Assembly (NCBI RefSeq): GCF_017599305.1
Contig: NZ_JAGFWR010000014.1
Span: 62,001 to 126,000, forward strand
Reading direction: 5' to 3'
Length of the DNA stretch: 64,000 bases
DNA from: Micromonospora antibiotica
GTDB taxonomy: Bacteria; Actinomycetota; Actinomycetes; Mycobacteriales; Micromonosporaceae
Shown: positions 36,150 to 46,534 of the stretch, piece by piece
Layout of the letters: each line of letters starts with the position of its first letter
Numbering within the stretch: position 1 is the first letter of the stretch
Notes under the pieces: model-generated
Told to the model about the DNA's origin: nothing
What the model saw: only the letters and a program-made list of their open reading frames with translations
Database searches by the model: none
Translations under genes and position numbers: made by a program

Positions 36150-36401
36150 CCCGGCCTCCTCACCGACACGCCAAAGATGCAGTTCGCGCGGCCCGAGCAG
36201 GGAACCCGCTTTGCCGAAACGGCAGGGCGGAGTGGCCTGGCATGGAAGCCACCCCGCCCCGGTCAGAGGCACCCCGTTTGCTGACGAGAGAGCCGCTGTC
36301 GTCACTCAACATAGAAGGCAATGCCGTCAGAGTCAACTGAGCAGGCACGGTAAGTCACTGTGGGTGCGAAGATCGGGGTGCTGACGAGAGGTGGCTCCAC
36401 G

Positions 36402-36629
36402 ATGCCGCAAGCACCGCTGTATGAGCAGATCATCGCTGATGTCTCAGCTTCGATCCGGGCAGGCACGCTTCACCCCGATGACAAGTTGCCGTCTATCGCG
36501 GAGTTGCGCCAGCAGTATCAGTCGAGCGCCTGGCCGGTCCGCTACGCCCTCCGCATCCTGGAGGAGCGCGGCTGGATCGTCACCCGACAGGGCAAGGGAT
36601 CGTTCGTGGCATCGAAGCCCCCCGCGTAG
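36402..36629 (+). CDS. Stand-alone GntR-type winged-helix protein, 75 aa (copy 1 of 3)
   Basis: Only a GntR DNA-binding domain is present: PLYEQIIADVSASIRAG, LPSIAELRQQYQSSAWPVRYAL and ERGWIVTRQGKGSFVA. There is no ligand-binding domain, unlike normal GntR, YtrA or HutC proteins. The ATG at 36402 has AGAGGTGG upstream; a GTG at 36360 is less likely. It is closely similar to the third copy at 37097. Role unknown; perhaps autoregulation or control of the neighbouring glycogen or regulator genes. Confidence 0.83.
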   Translation: MPQAPLYEQIIADVSASIRAGTLHPDDKLPSIAELRQQYQSSAWPVRYALRILEERGWIVTRQGKGSFVASKPPA

Positions 36630-36722
36630 CGCGGGAACCGCTGCCGGGCGCCCGACAGCCCGGAGTAGATCGCCCGCCCGCACAATGCGTAACCGCGACG
36701 GGGGTACCACTCTCCAGAAGGT

Positions 36723-36762
36723 CGTATGACTGTCAGGCATAAAAATGCCCGACAGTCATACG
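36723..36762. promoter_or_regulatory. Long inverted repeat, 18-bp arms with one mismatch, loop AAAA
   Basis: The left arm (36723-36740) and right arm (36745-36762) pair at 17 of 18 positions. It lies between GntR copies 1 and 2, 39 bases before the second start. It could be an operator or a hairpin terminator of copy 1. There is no U-run after it. Confidence 0.6.
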
Positions 36763-36801
36763 GGTCTCCGACGAAAGTACTGCCGGACGGAGGCAGGCTC
36801 C

Positions 36802-37029
36802 ATGACCATCCCGACGGGCTACCGGAAGATCGCCGCCGACCTGCACGCCCGCATCCAGCAGGGCGAGTACCCGCCGGAAAGCCGGCTGCCCACCTACGCC
36901 GAGCTGGCCCGACTGTACTCGGCAAGCGTCTCGACCGTGCAGCGAGCGGTGATGCTCCTCCAGGCCCACGGGATCGTCGTCGGCGTCCAAGGGGCCGGCC
37001 TGTACGTGGCCGAGGCTCCACCCACCTGA
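36802..37029 (+). CDS. Stand-alone GntR-type winged-helix protein, 75 aa (copy 2 of 3)
   Basis: TGYRKIAADLHARIQQGEYP, LPTYAELARLYSASVSTVQRAV and GIVVGVQGAGLYVAEAP form a complete GntR winged helix with no effector domain. GGAGG lies eight bases before the ATG at 36802. It is the most divergent of the three copies, in the recognition helix (SASVSTVQRAVM rather than SSAWPVRYALRI), so it should bind a different site. A large inverted repeat lies just upstream. Confidence 0.83.
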   Translation: MTIPTGYRKIAADLHARIQQGEYPPESRLPTYAELARLYSASVSTVQRAVMLLQAHGIVVGVQGAGLYVAEAPPT

Positions 37030-37096
37030 GTCACGCAGGGTCCACACCAGGTCGCATTCGGTGAGATCATGTTCAGTCTCCCGAAAGGCGGTCCCC

Positions 37097-37324
37097 GTGC
37101 CACGCAAGCCCGTGTACGAGCAGGTTATTGACGACATCGTCGCATCGGTCCGCAGCGGCATGCTCAAGCCCGGCGACAGGCTCCCCACGATCGCTCAGTT
37201 CGCCCAGCAGTACAGCTCTTCCGACAACCCGATCAGGCGAGCCCTCTGGATTCTGGATGAGCGGGGCTGGATCGAGGTGCACCAGGGCAAGGGTTCGTTC
37301 GTGGCACCGGAGCCGCCCGCCTAG
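37097..37324 (+). CDS. Stand-alone GntR-type winged-helix protein, 75 aa (copy 3 of 3)
   Basis: PVYEQVIDDIVASVRSG, LPTIAQFAQQYSSSDNPIRRAL and ERGWIEVHQGKGSFVA make another bare GntR domain of exactly the same length as the other two. The GTG at 37097 has AAAGGCGG upstream. Identity to copy 1 is high over the C-terminal wing. The family context gives no target; the nearest genes are the small ORF at 37413 and glgE. Confidence 0.83.
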   Translation: MPRKPVYEQVIDDIVASVRSGMLKPGDRLPTIAQFAQQYSSSDNPIRRALWILDERGWIEVHQGKGSFVAPEPPA

Positions 37325-37412
37325 CGCGGCGCACGCCCGGACCAGCTGAGCGAACGCAACGGTCACGTACGAAGGGTGGCTCGCGTCGAGAGGAAGCGGA
37401 AGGAGGGTTGGC

Positions 37413-37508
37413 GTGGGGCACAGCGCGCTCCACCTTGCCGAGGACCGGAAGCGCCCTGCCGACGGGGAGGCGCGCAACGGGGTGCGGGAGAAGGGGACGC
37501 TTGATTGA
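37413..37508 (+). CDS. Possible small gene, 31 aa
   Basis: A GTG at 37413 with a strong AAGGAGGG ribosome site five bases upstream opens a 31-codon frame ending in TGA at 37506-37508. The product is charged (GHSALHLAEDRKRP, then GVREKGTLD) with no membrane helix. It lies between the third GntR gene and glgE and overlaps the glgE promoter region. The ribosome site is the main support; coding bias cannot be judged at this length. Confidence 0.35.
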   Translation: MGHSALHLAEDRKRPADGEARNGVREKGTLD

Positions 37509-37529
37509 GCGCGAAGGGATCTCGCACAG

Positions 37530-37535
37530 TAGGTT
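37530..37535 (+). promoter_or_regulatory. Candidate -10 box of a leaderless promoter for glgE
   Basis: TAGGTT lies six bases before the GTG at 37542, and TTGAGC at 37505-37510 could be the -35 (19-base spacing). No ribosome site is seen before glgE. Confidence 0.5.
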
Positions 37536-37541
37536 GAGCGG

Positions 37542-39769
<2,228 letters not shown>

Positions 39770-39782
<13 letters not shown>

Positions 39783-41872
39783 TCGCCGGCGCGACGCACG
39801 ACCCGCACGCCCTGCTCGGCGCGCACCCCGCCGACGGGTGGACCACGATCCGCACCCTGCGGCGGGGCGCCGGCGACGTGACGCTGCTCGTCGGCGACGA
39901 CCGGCACCCGATGAAGCGGGTGCACGACGTCGGCGTCTTCGAGGCCCGCGTCGAAGGCAGCGTGCTCGACTACCGGGTCGACGTCGACGGCTGGGTCACC
40001 GACGATCCCTACCGCCACCCGCCGACCCTCGGTGAGCTGGACCTGCACCTGATCGGCGAGGGCCGGCACGAACGGCTCTGGGAGGCGCTCGGCGCGCAGG
40101 TCCGCGACGGCGGCGTCGCCTTCGCGGTGTGGGCCCCGAACGCCGGTGGGGTGCGCGTGGTCGGCGACTTCACCGGCTGGGGTCCCGACGACGGCTGGCC
40201 GATGCGCAGCCTCGGCTCCAGCGGCGTCTGGGAGATCTTCGTGCCCGGCGCGCCGGAGGGGGCCCGCTACAAGTACCGCGTCCTCGGTGCCGACGGGCGG
40301 TGGCGGGACAAGGCCGACCCGATGGCCGCGTACGCGGAGGTGCCGCCGGCCACCGCCTCGGTGGTGCACCGGTCCCGCTACGAGTGGACCGACGCGCGGT
40401 GGCTGGAGCAGCGGGCCCGCCGGCAGCCGCACCGGGAACCGATGAGCGTGTACGAGGTGCACCTCGGCTCGTGGCGGCCCGGCCTCAGCTACCGGGAGCT
40501 GGCCGACCAGCTCACCACGTACGTCACCGAGATGGGCTTCACGCACGTGGAGTTCCTGCCGGTGATGGAGCACCCGTTCGGCGGTTCCTGGGGTTACCAG
40601 GTCACCGGCTACTTCGCGCCCACCTCCCGGTTCGGTGACCCGGACGACTTCCGGCACCTGGTCGACCGGCTGCACGCCGCCGGCATCGGGGTGCTGCTCG
40701 ACTGGGTGCCCGCGCACTTCCCCAAGGACGAGTGGGCGCTAGCGCGTTTCGACGGCACCCCGCTCTACGAACACCCCGACCCGCGCCGCGGCGAGCACCC
40801 CGACTGGGGCACGTACGTCTTCGACTTCGGTCGCCGCGAGGTCCGCAACTTCCTGGTCGCCAACGCCCTCTACTGGTGCGACGAGTTCCACATCGACGGC
40901 CTGCGGGTCGACGCGGTCGCCTCGATGCTCTACCTGGACTACTCCCGCCCCGAGGGGCAGTGGCTGCCCAACCAGCACGGCGGCCGGGAGAACCTGGAGG
41001 CGATCGCCTTCATGCAGGAGGTCAACGCCACCGTCTACAAGCACCACGCCGGGGTGGTGATGATCGCCGAGGAGTCCACCGCCTGGCCCGGGGTCACCCG
41101 GTCCACCGCCGACGGGGGGCTCGGCTTCGGCTTCAAGTGGAACATGGGCTGGATGCACGACACCCTGCTCTACACCGCCAAGGACCCGATCTACCGGCAG
41201 CACCACCACCACCAGCTCACCTTCTCCCTGGCGTACGCCTGGAGCGAGAACTACGTGCTGCCGATCAGCCACGACGAGGTGGTGCACGGCAAGGGTTCGC
41301 TGGCCGGCAAGATGCCCGGCGACACCTGGCAACGGCTGGCCAACGTACGGGCGCTGCTGGCGTACATGTGGGCGCACCCGGGCAAGCAACTGCTCTTCAT
41401 GGGCTGTGAGCTGGGCGACGACCGGGAGTGGAGCGAGGAACGCGGCCTCGACTGGTACCTCCTGCACGATCCGGCGCGGGCCGGGGTGCAGCGGCTGGTC
41501 GCCGACCTCAACGCCGCCTACCGGGACACCCCGGCGCTGTGGGCGCAGGACACCGACCCGGCCGGGTTCCGCTGGATCGCCGGGGACGACGTCGCCAACA
41601 ACGCGGTCTCCTTCGTCCGGATCGCCCCGGACGGCGCGACCCTGGTCTGCGTGGCGAACTTCTCCGCGGGTCCGCTGGAGGACTACCGGGTCGGCCTACC
41701 GGCCGGCGGCACCTGGACCGAGGTGATCAATACCGACGCCCAGCACTACGGCGGCTCCGGCGTGGGCAACCTCGGTGCGGTGCACGCCCAGGACGTCCCC
41801 TGGCACGGCCTGCCCGCCTCGGTGGCACTGCGGGTCCCCCCACTCGGCGTACTCTGGCTCCGCCGCGACTGA
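39770..41872 (+). CDS. glgB: 1,4-alpha-glucan branching enzyme
   Basis: A 700-residue GH13 enzyme with the N-terminal CBM48-like modules (MDQLIAGATHDPHALLGAHP, VAFAVWAPNAGGVRVVGDFTGW) and the catalytic barrel: FLPVMEHPFGGSWGYQVTGYF, GLRVDAVASMLYLDYS with nucleophile D381, IAEESTAWPGVTR with acid/base E434, and ISHDEVVHGKGSL. It adds alpha-1,6 branches to the glucan made by GlgE. The ATG at 39770 lies inside the end of glgE in another frame; the open frame further upstream is a shadow. It converges with the APP1-like gene 33 bp away. Confidence 0.97.
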
Positions 41873-41905
41873 CCCACCCGCACCGGGCGTCGGTCGGGCC
41901 GGGGA

Positions 41906-42946
41906 TCAGACCAGGCCGGCGTCGCGGAGCAGCTTCCACAGCCCGGCGCCGTCGGGGGCGGAGAGCCACTTCTGCCCCACCGGCCCCGCCGACGACGGCC
42001 GGTCGTTCGGCACGGGCAGGCTGCCGGCGAGCACCGACTGGGTCGGGGAGAGCCGGCGGATCGCCACCCCGGCGACGTTCTCCGGGTGGGCGGCGGCGAA
42101 CTCCCGGTAGATCTCCGGGTCGTGCTGCCCGTCGTCGCCGATCAGCAGCCAGCGCACGTCGGGGAACTCGGCGGCCAACCGGGCCAGGGTGGCCCGCTTG
42201 TGCTCCCGGCCGCTGCGGAACCAGCGGTCGGCCGTCGGCCCCCAGTCGGTGAGCAGCAGCGGGCCGGCCGGGTAGAGGTGCCGGGACAGGAACCGGGTCA
42301 GCGTCGGCGCGACGTTCCACGCGCCGGTGGACAGGTAGAACACCGGGCTGCCGGGGTGGGCGGTGACCAGGCGTTCATAGAGCACCGCCATGCCCGGCAC
42401 CGCCGTGCGGGCGTGCTCGTCGAGGACGAAGGTGTTCCAGGCGGCCAGCATGGGTCGGGGCAGCGCGGTGACCATGACCGTGTCGTCGATGTCGGAGAGG
42501 ATGCCGAGGCGCACCTCCGGGTCGATCACCCGGACCAGGGCCTCGACCGGTTCGGCGTCGGCGACCCGCAGCCGCACCGAGGCCCAGCCGGGGGCGAAGT
42601 TGGCCTTGACCATGGTGTCGACGAAGCCGCTGCGGTCGGCGCGGGCGGTGTGTACGCCGTCGCCGGCCTCGATGGTGACCTCGACGTGTTTGGCGGGCAG
42701 GGTGGCGAAGCTGCGCCAGCCGCGTACCTTCTCCAGCCGGCCCTGCCGCCGGTCGGGGCGGCTGAGCAGCACCCGGCACAGCACCCGGGCCCAACCGGGT
42801 GCGCCGTAACCGGCGTACGCGACGATGTTGGGCTGCCAGCCGGTGCGGCGCAACCGGCGCTCGACCAGTTGGTGCAGGGCGTCCTCGATCCGCGCGGCCC
42901 GGTGCAGGGTGGGTACGGCCAGCTGGCTCGCGGTGGTGGAGGGCAC
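41906..42946 (-). CDS. APP1-type (DUF2183) phosphatase-like protein
   Basis: A 346-residue protein. An N-terminal beta-rich part (HVEVTIEAGDGVHTARADRSG, VRLRVADAEPVEALVRVI) leads to a HAD-like catalytic half with ILSDIDDTVM (D152, D154), VFYLSTGAWNVAPTLTRFL, REHKRATLARLA and LLIGDDGQHDPEIY. This matches the APP1 catalytic domain, named after yeast phosphatidate phosphatase. The bacterial substrates are not established. The GTG at 42946 is chosen because the frame upstream to 43186 is repetitive and shows no domain. It is divergent from the GT-C-like gene. Confidence 0.83.
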   Translation of the reverse strand: MPSTTASQLAVPTLHRAARIEDALHQLVERRLRRTGWQPNIVAYAGYGAPGWARVLCRVLLSRPDRRQGRLEKVRGWRSFATLPAKHVEVTIEAGDGVHTARADRSGFVDTMVKANFAPGWASVRLRVADAEPVEALVRVIDPEVRLGILSDIDDTVMVTALPRPMLAAWNTFVLDEHARTAVPGMAVLYERLVTAHPGSPVFYLSTGAWNVAPTLTRFLSRHLYPAGPLLLTDWGPTADRWFRSGREHKRATLARLAAEFPDVRWLLIGDDGQHDPEIYREFAAAHPENVAGVAIRRLSPTQSVLAGSLPVPNDRPSSAGPVGQKWLSAPDGAGLWKLLRDAGLV

Positions 42947-43217
42947 GGTGCAACCCTGCCACAGGAGTCCGGCAGCGGCCAGGCGAGCGACCAGGAGCAC
43001 AGCGGGTCGAGCGCCCAGGTGGACGGCGGGGCACGCACCAGACGTCCGACGCCCCGGCCGGGCGGAAACGAGTCGGGCCGAGCCGGACGGGAAGCGAGTC
43101 GGACGGGAGACGAGTCGGGCGGGCGCGGACCGGCATCGGGTCGGCTGGACCGATCCGGCCCGGGAGGCCCGGCCGGCGTGACACACTCCGGTCGGGACGA
43201 CGACGGGGGCGTTGGTC

Positions 43218-44840
43218 GTGTCGACACCTGTTCCATCCGACCGCGCACGGCTGGACCGTCCGGCGCGGGTCGCGCTGCTGCTCGGGGTGGCCGGGGTGGG
43301 TTACCGGCTGGTTCTGACCCTGCTGACGGTGCCCGCCGCGAACAGCGACGAGGCGACCTTCGGGCTGGCCGCGCTGCACATCGCCGCCGGCCGGGAACAC
43401 CCGGTCTTCCTCTACGGGCAGCATTACATGGGCATGATCGAGTCCTACCTGGCCGCCCCGCTGGTGGCGCTGGCCGGACCGTCCTGGCCGGTGCTACGGC
43501 TGCCGCTCGTCGCGTTGTACGCGCTCTTCCTCTGGTTGTCGTACCGGCTGAGCCGGCGGCTCTACCGGCCGTGGTTCGCCACCTTCACCGTCGGGTTGCT
43601 GGCGCTCGGCACCGAACGGGTGGTCCGCGACCAGCTCACCGTGGTCGGCGGGCGGCCCGAGGGTAAACCGATGGTGCTGGCGATCCTGCTGATCGCGGTG
43701 GGGCTGGCGGGGCGACGGGGCCGGTGGCGGCGGCCCGGGTGGCGACGGGCGGCGGCGGGGTTGGCCGGGGTGTGCGCCGGGGCGGCGCTCTGGTCCGACT
43801 GGCTGCTCGCCCCCTACCTGGCGGTCGCCGGGGTGCTGCTGGTCTACGCCACCCGCCGGGAGTTGCTCGGCTGGTCGGGGCTGCTGCTGGTGGCCGGGTT
43901 CGCGGTCGGGGTGGCCCCGCTGGTCTGGGACAACCTGGTCGCCCCGCCGGGCGCGGACTCGTGGTCGGTGCTGCGCCAGCTCAGCGCCGGCACCGGGCCG
44001 ACGCCGCCGCTGGTCGACCGGGTGCGCGGTGGGCTACTGACCGGGGTGCCGCTGGCCACCGGCCTCTGCCCGGTCACCGGGTGCGCCCGCCGGCAGGAGT
44101 GGTTCGGGGCGCTCTACCCGGTGCTGCTGGTCGCCGCCGCCGGGCTCGCCCTGGTCGGCTACCGCCGGACCACGGGCCGGCCGACCGCCGTGCGGGTCCG
44201 GCCCGTCGCCCAGCTCGCCCTGATCGCCGGTGCCGCCCTGACCCTGCTGTCGTACGTCCGCAGTCCGCCCGCCGCGACCGACCCGCTGGCCAACGCCCGC
44301 TACCTGGCGGTGGTGCAGATCTCCCTGCCGGCGGTGCTGTGGCCGCTGTGGCTGGCGGCGGTGGCCTGCTGGCGGGGCACCGTCGGGGTGGTCGGTCGGC
44401 TGGTCGGGGCGAGCGCCACGGCGGTGCTGGCCGGGTTGACCACCACCGCCGTGGTGGCGACCGGGCTGTTCCTGACGGCGCTGGACGCGCCCCGGGCCGA
44501 CCAGCGGCGGGCCCGGGAGCTGGCCGACGCGGTGCGCCGGACCGGCCTGCGGGAGGTCTACGGCGACTACTGGACCTGCAACCGGTTGACCTTCGACACC
44601 GGTGAGCGGGTGGTCTGCGCGGTGCTCGACGGGCAACTCACCCCCGGGCAGAACCGCTACCGACCGTACTGGCGGCGGGTGGAGGGGGCGCAACGACCCG
44701 GGTACGTGCTGCCGGTGGACTCCCCGGCGGAGCGCCGGCTGCGGGGGCTGCTCGGGGACGCGGCCGACCCCGCCCGGCTGGTCGAGGTCGCCGGATACCG
44801 GGTGTACCACCCGGCGAGTGCCGTCCGGCCGTGGCGCTGA
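43218..44840 (+). CDS. Polytopic membrane protein, GT-C glycosyltransferase-like
   Basis: A 540-residue protein with about ten membrane helices in the first ~430 residues and a soluble C-terminal part (REVYGDYWTCNRLTFDTGERVVC). The first extracytoplasmic loop has ANSDEATFGLAALHIAAGREHPVFLYGQHYMG, with an acidic pair after helix 1 as in GT-C/PMT-type enzymes that use lipid-phosphate sugars. The GTG at 43218 has GGGGGC nine bases upstream; TTG 43212 is possible. Acceptor and donor are unknown. No pathway neighbours are adjacent. Confidence 0.72.
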   Translation: MSTPVPSDRARLDRPARVALLLGVAGVGYRLVLTLLTVPAANSDEATFGLAALHIAAGREHPVFLYGQHYMGMIESYLAAPLVALAGPSWPVLRLPLVALYALFLWLSYRLSRRLYRPWFATFTVGLLALGTERVVRDQLTVVGGRPEGKPMVLAILLIAVGLAGRRGRWRRPGWRRAAAGLAGVCAGAALWSDWLLAPYLAVAGVLLVYATRRELLGWSGLLLVAGFAVGVAPLVWDNLVAPPGADSWSVLRQLSAGTGPTPPLVDRVRGGLLTGVPLATGLCPVTGCARRQEWFGALYPVLLVAAAGLALVGYRRTTGRPTAVRVRPVAQLALIAGAALTLLSYVRSPPAATDPLANARYLAVVQISLPAVLWPLWLAAVACWRGTVGVVGRLVGASATAVLAGLTTTAVVATGLFLTALDAPRADQRRARELADAVRRTGLREVYGDYWTCNRLTFDTGERVVCAVLDGQLTPGQNRYRPYWRRVEGAQRPGYVLPVDSPAERRLRGLLGDAADPARLVEVAGYRVYHPASAVRPWR

Positions 44841-44850
44841 CCTCGGCCCG

Positions 44851-44856
44851 TACGCT
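44851..44856 (+). promoter_or_regulatory. Candidate -10 box of a leaderless promoter for yaaA
   Basis: TACGCT lies six bases before the GTG at 44863. It is located between the preceding stop and the start, with no ribosome site. Confidence 0.5.
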
Positions 44857-44862
44857 TTCCGG

Positions 44863-45669
44863 GTGCTCATCCTGCTGCCGCCCTCCGAGGGCAAGGCCGA
44901 CGCCGGCACCGGTCGTCGGCTCGACCTGACCCGGCTCTCCCTGCCCGAGTTGACCCCGGCCCGCGTGGAGGTGCTGACCGCGCTGATGGCCCTCGGTGCC
45001 GCCGGCCGGTCGGACGGGCCCGGTGCCGCCGACGCCGCCCTGACCGCCCTGGGGTTGACCGCCGGTCAGCGGGGCGAGCTGGCCCGCAACGCCCGGCTGG
45101 ACCGGGCCGCCACCGCACCGGCCGGGCAGGTCTACACCGGGGTGCTCTACGAGGCGCTCGGCCTGGCCACCCTGCCGCCCGGGGCGCTGCGGGCGGCCCG
45201 CCGTTCGGTGCTGGTCAGCTCGGGCCTGTGGGGCGCGGTACGCCTCACCGACCGGATCCCGCCGTACCGGTGCCCGATCGGGGCGCGGCTGCCGGGGGTG
45301 GGGGCGCTGTCGGCGTACTGGCGGCGGGTGTTGTCGCCGGTGCTGACGGCGGCGGCCGGCGGCGGCCCGGTGCTGGACCTGCGGTCCGCCGCCTATGCGG
45401 CGACCTGGACGCCGCCGGCGGAGCTGGCCGCCCGGACGGTCACCGTGCGGGTGCTGCACGAACGCCGGCCGGGGGAACGCACGGTGGTGAGCCACTTCAA
45501 CAAGGCCACCAAGGGCCGGCTGGTCCGCGACCTGCTGGTGGCGGGGGCCCGGCCGCGCACCGCGACCGCCCTGATCGGCGCGTTGCGTGACCTGAAGTAC
45601 CCGGTCGAGGAGCAGCCGGTGACGGCGGGCCGCCCCCGTCAGGTCGACGTGGTGGTGACCGAACTCTAG
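44863..45669 (+). CDS. yaaA: YaaA/DUF328 family protein (peroxide stress)
   Basis: A 268-residue protein, about the family length. The N-terminus LILLPPSEGKADAG is the family hallmark, and ARRSVLVSSGLWGAVRLTDRIPPYR, SYWRRV-like AYWRRVLSP and TVVSHFNKATKGRLVRDLL follow. E. coli YaaA lowers free iron during peroxide stress and has a DNA-binding fold; the role in actinobacteria is less clear. It lies 22 bp after the GT-C-like gene but has its own promoter-like box. Confidence 0.9.
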   Translation: MLILLPPSEGKADAGTGRRLDLTRLSLPELTPARVEVLTALMALGAAGRSDGPGAADAALTALGLTAGQRGELARNARLDRAATAPAGQVYTGVLYEALGLATLPPGALRAARRSVLVSSGLWGAVRLTDRIPPYRCPIGARLPGVGALSAYWRRVLSPVLTAAAGGGPVLDLRSAAYAATWTPPAELAARTVTVRVLHERRPGERTVVSHFNKATKGRLVRDLLVAGARPRTATALIGALRDLKYPVEEQPVTAGRPRQVDVVVTEL

Positions 45670-45764
45670 GAACGCAAGATTTCCTCAAATCCGGTGCCGA
45701 TGGCTGGAGGCGGGCGGACCGGCAGGCGACCGTAGGGGAACCCCCGTCGAGAAGGAGCGGTCCG

Positions 45765-46433
45765 ATGACCTCCGAACCCCGCCTGCTCGACCGGCCGCGC
45801 CCCCCGGCGTCCCCACCACCGCTGGACTGGTTGACCCTGGCCGACGCGTTCGAGGTGGCCTGCCTGGTGCGCTGCACGCCGACGCCGGCCGTCGCCACGC
45901 ACCGCCCGACGCCACCCCCACCGCGGGCGGTGGTGGAGTTCAACCGGGAGGACGCCGCGCTGCGGATGCGGCAACTGCTCGTCCGGCTCGGCGTCCCCGT
46001 CGAGCACGAGGTGGCCACCGGTGGCCTGCGTCGCCGCTACGAGCTGCACCGGTTGCACGTGCCGACGGCGCAGGTGCCCGGGTACACGGCGTTACGCGAG
46101 GCCGGCTGGCGGCAGGGACGGCGGGAACTGCTCGGCCCCGCCGTCGGCTCGTCCACCCCCCGGGCCGCCTGGCGGACCCGGCTCGCCTCGGCGGCCTGGC
46201 GCTCGGCGTTGCTGGCCGGCGGCCGGCACGTCCGGCGGCACATCCTCGGTATCCGGCTGGCCGACCGGGAACTGGCCGCCGTGCTGGTCCGGTCGGCGGC
46301 CCAGTTGGAGGTGCCGGCGCTGCTGCGACCGGGAACCGGCTGCCTGGTGGTCAGCGTCGCCGACGGGCCGGACCGGCTGCGGATCATGGAGCGGGCCGCG
46401 TTGGCCCCCGCCCGGCAGCCCACCCCGGCCTGA
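45765..46433 (+). CDS. Protein of unknown function, 222 aa, with two similar halves
   Basis: The ATG at 45765 has AAGGAG eight bases upstream. The protein is basic, with no membrane helix. Two halves look alike in layout: FNREDAALRMRQLLVRLGVPVEH, and later AWRSALLAGGRHVRRHILGIRLADRELAAVLVRSAAQLEVPALL. The AALLAGG-type helix followed by a strand and LL..LGV recalls LAGLIDADG-type DNA-binding domains such as in WhiA, but this is weak. No neighbours suggest a function. Confidence 0.65.
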   Translation: MTSEPRLLDRPRPPASPPPLDWLTLADAFEVACLVRCTPTPAVATHRPTPPPPRAVVEFNREDAALRMRQLLVRLGVPVEHEVATGGLRRRYELHRLHVPTAQVPGYTALREAGWRQGRRELLGPAVGSSTPRAAWRTRLASAAWRSALLAGGRHVRRHILGIRLADRELAAVLVRSAAQLEVPALLRPGTGCLVVSVADGPDRLRIMERAALAPARQPTPA

Positions 46434-46534
46434 GCGCGGCGGACGTCGAGGCGTCCACCCCGCAGCGGGCTGACCCGGCGGTCAGGCCCGGCACCGGCCG
46501 TCTGAGCTTGCGCCGACGGCGGTGACGGCGCAGA

